This document shows, one piece after another, positions 1 to 5,164 of a DNA stretch of 5,164 nt. Positions within the stretch are counted from its first letter, which is position 1. Each line of letters begins with the position of its first letter. A program made the position numbers and the translations under genes. The notes under the pieces were generated by a model. That model ran no database searches, was not told where the DNA came from, and saw nothing but the letters and a program-made list of their open reading frames with translations. This DNA is from Thermoplasmata archaeon (GTDB lineage: Archaea > Thermoplasmatota > Thermoplasmata > B31-G17), in NCBI GenBank assembly GCA_003649915.1, contig QMTG01000087.1:1-5164 (forward strand), written 5' to 3'.

Positions 1-1584
1 AACATAACGGTGCATAATGTTGTGGTCGCTGTAGCAAAGGAGCCTTCCGCTGCTAAGAACGTGACCATAGGTGTGTATGATGGGAATGTGAGCAAACCCC
101 CGGTAGCAAATACAACAATAAGCAGCATAGGGCCGATGAGTAACGTGACAGTATCATTAAACATAACGTTGAGAGGTGTTGGAAATCATACACTCATATT
201 CTATGTTGACCCAGGGAATTACACAAACCCTGAAGGGGCTGTGAATGAGTACAATGAGTCGGACAACATGGTGTATATAGAGGTAAACGTTGGTCTCCCG
301 TTGCTCAATGTATTAATAACGAGCCCTGAGGCCAATAAGATTTTTGAGATAGGCGGCAACGCTATAGTGGTGAGTGGTAGAATATCGCCTGTCCCCTCCA
401 ACCTGAGTGCAGTGAGTGTATCGGTGCTTGTTTATAAGGAGGGCAAATTGTACAGTAATATTAGTGGTGTATCTCCAGACGCTTCGGGAGTGTTCTATGC
501 ATACCTCGGTGTTCCATCCGATACAGGTCCGTACACAATAAAGGCAGTCGTGAACTATAAGGGAGGCATTTATGAGAGTGAGGCGGTAAACATTGTTGTT
601 AAGAAGGCGCCAATAGCTGTGAAGACCCCATGGTGGGTATACATTGCAATAGCAATCGTGATCGCTGCAGTTTTTGGTGCAACATCTTGGTACATGTATA
701 GATATGGTCTTGGAAAGTTTGTAGAGTGTGGTGAGTGTGGTGCGATAATACCAGCAGGCTCGAAGAAATGTCCGAAGTGCGGTATTGAGTTTGAGAAAGA
801 CACGGCGAAGTGTAGCGTGTGTGGTGCTTGGATTCCTGCAGACTCCGAAGTATGCCCAGAGTGTGGTGCGGAATTTGTTGTAGCGCTTGAGAAGGAGAAG
901 GAGTACAGGGAACTCATGAGGGCGAAATATGAGGAGATGCTGGACAAGTACAGAGAGATTGCAAAGAAAGAGCTTGGTCCCGAGTATAGCGAGGAGAAGT
1001 TTGCGGAATGGTGGAAGAACCATCCGGACTATATATCGTTTGATGCATGGCTTATATTACAAGAGGAAAAGAGGGGTAAACCAATAAAGTGCCCACAGTG
1101 CGGCACACTTAACCCAAGTACTGCAACAATATGTCACAAGTGTGGCTCGCCATTACCAGCACCTAGGGTTGAGGAAGAAAAGCCGCCCGAGGAAGTAAAG
1201 GAGGTTCCTGAGGCTCCAAAGGTTCCAAAACCTCCTGAGAAGCCGAAAATAGAGGAGAAGCCGCCAGCAGCAAAAGCCAAGGAGGCACCGCCAAAGCCGA
1301 CAGCACCGCCCGAGAGGGGCGCCCCACCAAGAATACCTGCACCGAAGGCGCCCACGCCAAAAGTTGAGGCTGCTAAGCCAGAAGCACCAAAGGCTCCTGT
1401 GCCCGAGGCTGAAAAGAAAGAGGTACCAGTCGTGCCAAAGAAAGTGATAAAGCGCGAGGGGCCAGCGGAAGTACCCCCCAAGAGGGTGGTTATTAAGCGC
1501 CCAGTAAAGAAGCATGTAGTGGCAAAGAAGGTAGTGGTTAAGAAGCCAATTAAGCCCAAGAAAGAAGAGGAAGAAAAAGAGTGA
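1..1584 (+). CDS. Single-pass membrane protein with CARDB/Ig-like ectodomain, three zinc ribbons and Pro/Lys-rich tail (5' partial)
   Basis: The frame is open at base 1, so the true start lies upstream; 527 residues are visible, numbered here from base 1, ending in TGA. Residues 1-97 look like the end of a CARDB-type beta-sandwich (the 'NEYNESDN' stretch is typical) and about 102-200 look like a second Ig-like domain. This part holds 11 N-X-S/T sequons, all before the membrane helix and none after it. One transmembrane helix spans about 211-235 (WWVYIAIAIVIAAVFGATSWYMY is hydrophobic with aromatic ends). Three zinc ribbons follow, each CxxC-x10-CxxC: C243/C246/C257/C260, C271/C274/C285/C288 and C364/C367/C378/C381. 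A charged helical stretch with a WW and PDYISFDAW patch separates ribbons two and three. Residues 384-527 are Pro/Ala/Lys/Glu-rich, turning strongly basic (VVIKRPVKKH, VVVKKPIKPKK) and ending in acidic EEEEKE. I infer an outside-out ectodomain and a cytoplasmic zinc-ribbon scaffold or sensor. The partner and the function are unknown. Confidence 0.85.
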   Translation, partial: NITVHNVVVAVAKEPSAAKNVTIGVYDGNVSKPPVANTTISSIGPMSNVTVSLNITLRGVGNHTLIFYVDPGNYTNPEGAVNEYNESDNMVYIEVNVGLPLLNVLITSPEANKIFEIGGNAIVVSGRISPVPSNLSAVSVSVLVYKEGKLYSNISGVSPDASGVFYAYLGVPSDTGPYTIKAVVNYKGGIYESEAVNIVVKKAPIAVKTPWWVYIAIAIVIAAVFGATSWYMYRYGLGKFVECGECGAIIPAGSKKCPKCGIEFEKDTAKCSVCGAWIPADSEVCPECGAEFVVALEKEKEYRELMRAKYEEMLDKYREIAKKELGPEYSEEKFAEWWKNHPDYISFDAWLILQEEKRGKPIKCPQCGTLNPSTATICHKCGSPLPAPRVEEEKPPEEVKEVPEAPKVPKPPEKPKIEEKPPAAKAKEAPPKPTAPPERGAPPRIPAPKAPTPKVEAAKPEAPKAPVPEAEKKEVPVVPKKVIKREGPAEVPPKRVVIKRPVKKHVVAKKVVVKKPIKPKKEEEEKE

Positions 1585-1600
1585 AGCATCGGTAATACAA

Positions 1601-1606
1601 AGGAGG
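1601..1606 (+). promoter_or_regulatory. Ribosome binding site AGGAGG for the PAP2 gene
   Basis: AGGAGG sits seven bases before the GTG at 1614 and matches the anti-Shine-Dalgarno end of archaeal 16S rRNA. It decides the GTG start, since there is no nearby in-frame ATG giving a comparable signal. It lies in the 29-base gap after the upstream membrane-protein stop, which supports translation of both genes from one transcript. Confidence 0.85.
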
Positions 1607-1613
1607 CTAGGGT

Positions 1614-2363
1614 GTGCCTTCAGCATTTATTTCAGTTTTCAAAGATAGACGATGTTACATAAGGGCACTGGAGGGTGCGCTTTTCACATTGGCATATTAT
1701 ACTCTTTACCTTTTGTACAGGTTTGCCCGACCTATAGATGTAACAGCCATATTCATGAACGAGAGAAATATAAGGGTGCTTGAAGTGGCACACTCTCTTA
1801 TGGTAAAGAGTGCAGCCTTGTCCATAATTTTCAAGTTGAGCTACTATCTTGGCCTACCGATAATATTGGTTGGAGGCTCAATACTGCTTTTGGCAGCGAG
1901 AAAATACAAAGACTTCGACCTAGTCATATACGCCTATATAATATCATACGCTGTGGTCTACCCCATGTTTTTCGCCTTTGCAGTGTACGAGCCCTACTGG
2001 GTGGGGTGCGGATACAGGGAAGACTTAGTCCTTTGGTCTGGGCAAAGGATAAGCAGTACAAACTTTTTCACGCAGCCTACATTTACATTTCCGAGTGCAC
2101 ACACATTTCTATCAATAATAATGGCGTTGGCGTTTATAAGGTCTGGGTTGAAGTCAAAGTACTTCATAGCAATATTGGCATTTCTGATAACTGCAAGCAC
2201 AATAATGCTAGGGCAGCACTGGCTGGAGGACACTATAGCAGGGATAGTGGTTGCAGTCCTTGCATACAACTATTCCATTAAAAAATCCTCGGAGTACTCC
2301 GAGCTTGTAGAGTCATTTCTTGGAAAGTTCATTGATAAGCTCGCTAATGCCCTCAAGAAGTGA
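1614..2363 (+). CDS. PAP2-superfamily integral membrane phosphatase/phosphotransferase (AUR1-like)
   Basis: A 249-residue protein starting at GTG behind a strong ribosome binding site. It has about six hydrophobic segments (near 20-38, 66-95, 103-125, 162-177, 183-199 and 204-221). The family signature is seen as FPSAHTF (P160-S161-A162-H163) and, 39 residues later, LGQHWLEDTIAG with H202 and D206. These are the PSGH-like and HxxxD active-site motifs of the PAP2 superfamily, in the arrangement of the AUR1/inositol-phosphorylceramide-synthase-like branch. The classical first motif (KxxxxxxRP) is not evident. Known members hydrolyse or transfer phosphate or phospho-headgroups on lipids, with H163 and H202 as the expected catalytic histidines. 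The substrate here, perhaps an archaeal isoprenoid or ether-lipid phosphate, is inference. It follows the zinc-ribbon membrane protein by 29 bases, probably as one operon. Its last 51 bases overlap the convergent epimerase gene, and codons around 225-230 contain that operon's likely terminator hairpin. Confidence 0.82.
   Translation: MPSAFISVFKDRRCYIRALEGALFTLAYYTLYLLYRFARPIDVTAIFMNERNIRVLEVAHSLMVKSAALSIIFKLSYYLGLPIILVGGSILLLAARKYKDFDLVIYAYIISYAVVYPMFFAFAVYEPYWVGCGYREDLVLWSGQRISSTNFFTQPTFTFPSAHTFLSIIMALAFIRSGLKSKYFIAILAFLITASTIMLGQHWLEDTIAGIVVAVLAYNYSIKKSSEYSELVESFLGKFIDKLANALKK
2280..2303 (-). terminator. Likely intrinsic terminator of the minus-strand operon, inside the PAP2 gene
   Basis: CTCGGAGTACTCCGAG at 2288-2303 is a perfect 16-base palindrome that can fold into a six-base-pair stem with a GTAC loop. 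Read on the minus strand it begins ten bases after the epimerase stop codon and is followed by GA and then six T's (2285-2280). A hairpin plus T-run just past the last gene is the form of an intrinsic terminator; archaeal RNA polymerase terminates mainly on the T-run, so the hairpin may also act by stabilising the mRNA 3' end. On the plus strand the same bases are PAP2 codons and have no downstream T-run. Confidence 0.6.
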
Positions 2364-3233
2364 TATTTTGGTGCTAAACCCCAGCACTTCCCTTGCCCTA
2401 CTCATGTCTGCACAACTTCTTACAATCTCCCCTTCCCTTGGGGGCAGGTATTGAATATCAACTTCTCTACCAAGATTGCTCTTTATTTCATCTCTGATTA
2501 AATAGGCGAGGGTGTTTAGCGATACCTCCACACCACTACCGCAGTTAAAAACACTGTACAAATCCTTTTGTAGAATTAGCGTAATCATCCTAGCCACATC
2601 CTTTGCGTGAATAAAGTCCCTGGTCTGCTTCCCATCGCCAAATATGTGAAGCGTGGAGCCCTTTATCGCCCTTTCCACAAATCTGTATATAACACCACCC
2701 TCTCCTTGACCAAACCTAGCCCTTGGGCTGTATATGTTGAATGGGCGTACTATAGCACATTTCAGCCCGTAAAGCTCCTGGTAGAGTTGCACATACCTTT
2801 CCCCCGTAAGTTTGCTAATGCCGTAGGGCGATTTAGGGTTTTTTGGATGCTCCTCATCTATTGGAACGTACTCAGGCTCGCCATATACTGCGGCAGAAGA
2901 CAAGAAAATAACACGGGCATCGTTTTTTCTAGCGCACTCCAGCACATTAACGGTTGCAACAACGTTGTTTTCCGCATCAAACTTGGGATTTTTTATGGAA
3001 TATGCGACACTCACCTGAGCAGCAGAGTGCACAACCGCATCACACCCCCTAAAAAACTCGTCCATGCTAAATCTAACATCAACAAGATGCACGCATCTTT
3101 TATGCGCATCTATCTTTGGCGGTCGCATATCAAGACCAACAATATCGTGGCTGCGCAATATATCGATGAGATAACTGCCAACTTGGCCAGATGCTCCTGT
3201 TATCACAATCCTCGTTTCAATCACCCCTGACAT
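2313..3233 (-). CDS. NAD-dependent sugar-nucleotide epimerase/dehydratase (GalE-like extended SDR)
   Basis: A 306-residue protein if started at ATG 3233, the usual length for the family. The N-terminal Rossmann motif TGASGQVG is at residues 12-19, with an acidic residue (D35 in GLDMRPP) at the end of the second strand that favours NAD over NADP. HSAAQVS lies near 69-75, the SSAAVYG catalytic serine/threonine region near 112-118 and the YGISK catalytic Tyr-Lys pair at Y137/K141. RPFNIYSPR (163-171) and GDGKQTRDFIHAKDVA (199-214) are the substrate-binding signatures of UDP/GDP-sugar epimerases and dehydratases, and the C-terminus ends in the typical LGFSTKISLLEGI. The likely role is interconverting nucleotide sugars, such as UDP-glucose 4-epimerisation, for surface glycans; the exact substrate cannot be read. 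The frame is open further upstream to 3284, but that lies deep in trpS and precedes the Rossmann fold, so ATG 3233 (17-base overlap with trpS) or GTG 3224 is preferred. No clear ribosome binding site precedes it, so translational coupling to trpS is likely. Confidence 0.9.
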   Translation of the reverse strand: MSGVIETRIVITGASGQVGSYLIDILRSHDIVGLDMRPPKIDAHKRCVHLVDVRFSMDEFFRGCDAVVHSAAQVSVAYSIKNPKFDAENNVVATVNVLECARKNDARVIFLSSAAVYGEPEYVPIDEEHPKNPKSPYGISKLTGERYVQLYQELYGLKCAIVRPFNIYSPRARFGQGEGGVIYRFVERAIKGSTLHIFGDGKQTRDFIHAKDVARMITLILQKDLYSVFNCGSGVEVSLNTLAYLIRDEIKSNLGREVDIQYLPPREGEIVRSCADMSRAREVLGFSTKISLLEGISELINELSKK

Positions 3234-4536
3234 AGTCATCAATTGCGTCCATAGCCCATTTCCTTTTCTCAGCAATATCTGCAATCATTTCCTCCAAATA
3301 CTGCAATGCCTCTTTCTTGCACTGACCGCAGAGCCTTTCCCCGCCCCTGCACTCTCTGTATATTTTTTCAAGTTCATCATCATCCTCAATAAGGTGGTAA
3401 AGGTAGAGTTCGTAAATTGTGCACTTCTCAGGCTTTCCACCAATTCTCCTTTGCTCTTCCGCAGACACAGCACCACCAGTTAATGCGTTCATGACCTTCT
3501 TGCGAAGAATATCAGGTCCGTCAGATAGAAATATGGCACTTCTCTCATCACTCGAAGACATTTTTCCGCCTGTTATTCCTGTCATGAGTTGGTGGTATGT
3601 TGAGGACGGCATGTAGAAGGCCAGTGGATTTACCCTCTTTTCGCACTCCATGAGTATTTCGCTGACTTCTTCAACATTCTCTGCATCCCTCACGTAGAGC
3701 GCCCTATATGGCAGGTTGACCTCAAACTCTTTGTAGGCGCTAGACAGCACATCCTTCGCCAGTTCAATTAACTTCTTTGCATCACCCTCGCCCTTCACAA
3801 ACACACCGACACCCACATCCTGCTTAATCACACTGTACACTCTGTGCCTTCCAACAAGGTCTCTTGTGAGCCTGATATGCGGGTCTTGGTCTATGCCCAC
3901 GGGCACGAGTGTGGGTCTAGGCCCTCCAAATTTTTCGAGTTGAACGTGCAGTATATCGCCCACCTGAATCATGGGAGTCATTAAATGGGCGGTGCTTGTA
4001 TCACCAGAAAAACCGTATATTGCCTGCATTTCCGAGAGATTAACCTTATCTCCCATAAACATTGCCAGATTTTTTACCTCCTGTCTTTTTGATTGATAGT
4101 ATACCTGGCAGTTTTTTTCGCCAAGCCCGAGTGCTATGTAATTCGCCACGTACTCCTCTCTGGCAATTTTTTCAGATTTCTCAAGAGGAATACCGCGTAT
4201 GGCGTATGCCTCGAGGTCTGCAACCGCTATAAAAACGTCTGCTCCAAGACCTTGGTAATATATCACCTGCTCAATGACCATCTTGTGCCCTAGGTGCATT
4301 TTTCCTGAGGGGGATAAGCCTGTGAGTATGGCAAATCTCCCCCCTCTATTTATCGCCCTGTAAATTCTCCCAAAATCTCTATGCCCAAACACTATACCCC
4401 TGCGCAAAAGCCTGTGCATGTTTGGTAGGGAAAAATCAAAACGCTCTATGCCAAACTTTTCCATGATTTCGGCGTAGTTCTCGTATTTCTCAGCAGCCCA
4501 CGGGTCAATCCTGAGCGCTTTATCGTAGCCATGCAT
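3217..4536 (-). CDS. trpS: Tryptophanyl-tRNA synthetase, archaeal type
   Basis: Charges tRNA-Trp with tryptophan in the cytoplasm using ATP. The preferred start at 4536 gives 439 residues. The N-terminus has IDPWAAEKYENY, matching the conserved 'IDPWG' opening of archaeal TrpRS. The class I signatures are present: GLSPSGKMHLGH (HLGH at 81-84) and GGKMSSS (KMSSS at 325-329). The core also shows ADLEAYAIRG, AIYGFSGDTS, QVGDILHVQ and VGIDQDPHIRLTRD, which distinguish TrpRS from archaeal TyrRS. Between IRLTRD and KMSSS there are about 100 residues, more than I recall for short archaeal TrpRS, pointing to an insertion around 235-302. The C-terminal CRGGERLCGQCKKEA cysteine cluster is usual for the family. 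The frame stays open to an ATG at 4626, but the extra 30 residues are unconserved-looking and cover a TATA-type promoter, so I reject that start. The gene is followed by the overlapping epimerase. Confidence 0.95.
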   Translation of the reverse strand: MHGYDKALRIDPWAAEKYENYAEIMEKFGIERFDFSLPNMHRLLRRGIVFGHRDFGRIYRAINRGGRFAILTGLSPSGKMHLGHKMVIEQVIYYQGLGADVFIAVADLEAYAIRGIPLEKSEKIAREEYVANYIALGLGEKNCQVYYQSKRQEVKNLAMFMGDKVNLSEMQAIYGFSGDTSTAHLMTPMIQVGDILHVQLEKFGGPRPTLVPVGIDQDPHIRLTRDLVGRHRVYSVIKQDVGVGVFVKGEGDAKKLIELAKDVLSSAYKEFEVNLPYRALYVRDAENVEEVSEILMECEKRVNPLAFYMPSSTYHQLMTGITGGKMSSSDERSAIFLSDGPDILRKKVMNALTGGAVSAEEQRRIGGKPEKCTIYELYLYHLIEDDDELEKIYRECRGGERLCGQCKKEALQYLEEMIADIAEKRKWAMDAIDDYVRGD

Positions 4537-4556
4537 TGCAACACTGATGTGCACCC

Positions 4557-4577
4557 TAAATTTATAATTTTTCCATT
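4557..4577 (-). promoter_or_regulatory. Archaeal TATA-box promoter for trpS, leaderless-type
   Basis: On the minus strand, TTATAAAT at 4567-4560 matches the archaeal TATA-box consensus and is preceded by the purine-rich GGAAAAA (4574-4568), which could serve as the TFB recognition element. The box centre is about 27 bases before the ATG at 4536, the usual TATA-to-start-of-transcription distance. Transcription would therefore begin at or within a base or two of the start codon, giving a leaderless mRNA, which fits the absence of a properly spaced ribosome binding site there. Confidence 0.65.
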
Positions 4578-4629
4578 TTTGCTTAATCGTGCTTATGCGG
4601 GAAAAACTGGACTCAAAGTTTGGCATGAA

Positions 4630-4800
4630 CTAAATGCCTGAATAAAACAGAGCCCAAATCATGAAGGTGAGTGTGGCAACTATTGCTATAAAGGCGAAAG
4701 TTTGCGTTTTTTCCTTATCAACCCACACATATTTGGCAATCCATGTGAGCGCTCCAAAGACGAAGGCGATGGCGAATGCAACGTAAGGCAGGTATTTCAT
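4630..4800 (-). CDS. Small two-helix membrane protein, 56 residues
   Basis: ATG at 4800 to TAG at 4632-4630 encodes 56 residues. It begins MKYLPYVAFAIAFVFGALTW, has a first hydrophobic helix at about 4-21, a short polar loop with VDKEKTQ (about 27-33), and a second helix at about 34-53 ending in YSGI. The charged loop between two helices of membrane-spanning length suggests a helical hairpin with both ends on the same side. It begins 11 bases after the ychF stop, in a G-rich gap, and occupies almost the whole stretch between ychF and the trpS promoter, so it is probably co-transcribed with ychF. I do not recognise the family and assign no function. The good fit to the gap, a normal ATG and the clear membrane pattern make it more likely real than chance. 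Confidence 0.7.
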   Translation of the reverse strand: MKYLPYVAFAIAFVFGALTWIAKYVWVDKEKTQTFAFIAIVATLTFMIWALFYSGI

Positions 4801-4811
4801 CACCCAGACCC

Positions 4812-5164
4812 CTACGCCTTTGCCACAATCTTAATTATGTCCCCGTTCTTCAACTCGTAATCATGACCAACAACTCTCTTAGTCCTGGCGTTTATCGCTC
4901 TTATGAAGTTTTCTCCAAGGTCTGTATGCACCTTGTATGCAAGGTCTAGTGCCGTGGAGCCCTTTGGCATGAGATAGGCATCGGGAAGCACATTACCGTC
5001 TTTGTCCGTGAGATGGTTCTCATCTTCCACAGGATACACAACAATCATGCCGAGCATATCATAGACCGCGCGCTCAATGCACTCCTGCACTCCTGTGCCT
5101 CCAAATCTTTTCATGAAATCCCTAATCTTCTGTAACGCCCTCTTCTGCGCCTCTGTGAGGGCAC
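4812..5164 (-). CDS. ychF: YchF/Obg-family nucleotide-binding protein, C-terminal TGS part (5' partial)
   Basis: Only the last 116 residues are in the window; the reading frame runs past 5164, where the visible part starts ALTEAQKRALQKIRDF, ahead of the internal ATG at 5114. The visible part shows the end of the helical region followed by FGGTGVQECIERAVYDMLG, then a TGS domain with MIVVYPVEDEN, PKGSTALDLAYKVHTDLG, AINARTKRVVG and ending YELKNGDIIKIVAKA before TAG. This pattern is that of the archaeal YchF branch, usually close to 400 residues, so roughly the last 30% is seen. The GTPase/ATPase domain with its P-loop and switch motifs would lie outside the window. YchF proteins bind ATP or GTP and associate with ribosomes; the TGS domain is thought to help in RNA or ribosome binding. 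It heads the minus-strand gene group seen here, followed after 11 bases by the small membrane protein. A DRG-type assignment is less likely but cannot be excluded without the G domain. Confidence 0.88.
   Translation of the reverse strand, partial: ALTEAQKRALQKIRDFMKRFGGTGVQECIERAVYDMLGMIVVYPVEDENHLTDKDGNVLPDAYLMPKGSTALDLAYKVHTDLGENFIRAINARTKRVVGHDYELKNGDIIKIVAKA

Noticed and set aside
313..1023. Long minus-strand open frame (236 codons) opposite the zinc-ribbon membrane protein
   Set aside because: Its translation has no domain logic, and the plus-strand frame has clear sequons, a membrane helix and zinc ribbons. It is an antisense shadow.
1134..1626. Minus-strand open frames opposite the Pro/Lys-rich tail
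   Set aside because: They are Gly/Phe/Leu-rich mirror images of the low-complexity plus-strand codons, with no start signal.
2370..2388. Small hairpin GTGCT...AGCAC just after the PAP2 stop as a plus-strand terminator
   Set aside because: Only five base pairs with no T-run after it, and it is fully explained by epimerase codons (VLGFSTK).
2607..3230. Plus-strand open frame of 207 codons opposite the epimerase
   Set aside because: The minus-strand frame carries all extended-SDR motifs. The plus-strand translation shows no family pattern.
4552..4557. AGGGTG as a ribosome binding site for trpS
   Set aside because: It lies 15 bases before the preferred ATG, too far for normal use, and upstream of the predicted transcription start.
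4602..4621. AAACT...AGTTT hairpin followed by a T-run as a terminator for the small membrane protein gene
   Set aside because: The stem is five mostly A/T pairs and the T-run is only five bases, partly within the stem. It is possible but too weak to call.

Overview
This window looks like chromosomal DNA from a euryarchaeal-type archaeon, possibly a member of the Thermoplasmata. The lines of evidence are an archaeal-type tryptophanyl-tRNA synthetase, an archaeal YchF-type C-terminal domain, heavy use of ATA (Ile) and AGG (Arg) codons, a TATA-box promoter rather than a bacterial -10/-35 promoter, and a membrane protein rich in N-glycosylation sequons. Spot counts put G+C in the 40s percent. The lineage is an inference. 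No RNA gene, mobile element or CRISPR array was seen.

Plus strand, left part (1-2363): a two-gene unit. First comes the 3' part of a large single-pass membrane protein, whose 5' end lies outside the window. It has an outer CARDB/Ig-like region full of sequons, one transmembrane helix, three identical-spacing zinc ribbons and a Pro/Ala/Lys-rich tail. After 29 bases, with a clear AGGAGG ribosome binding site and a GTG start, comes a multi-pass PAP2-superfamily (AUR1-like) membrane protein. Together they suggest a cell-surface or lipid/glycan function, but no pathway is proven.

Minus strand, right part (5164 down to 2313): ychF (only its C-terminal TGS domain is present), an unannotated-looking 56-residue two-helix membrane protein (4800-4630), trpS, and an NAD-dependent sugar-nucleotide epimerase. 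The spacing is tight except for about 93 bases in front of the preferred trpS start. That gap carries a good archaeal TATA element placed so that the trpS mRNA would be nearly leaderless. The trpS and epimerase frames overlap.

The two units converge. The epimerase and PAP2 frames overlap by 51 bases. A perfect 16-base palindrome followed by six T's on the minus strand, about ten bases past the epimerase stop, looks like the minus-strand operon's terminator and lies inside the PAP2 coding sequence. I found no convincing novel defence or mobile system. The most distinctive items are the zinc-ribbon membrane protein, the embedded terminator, the trpS start/promoter correction and the small membrane protein.
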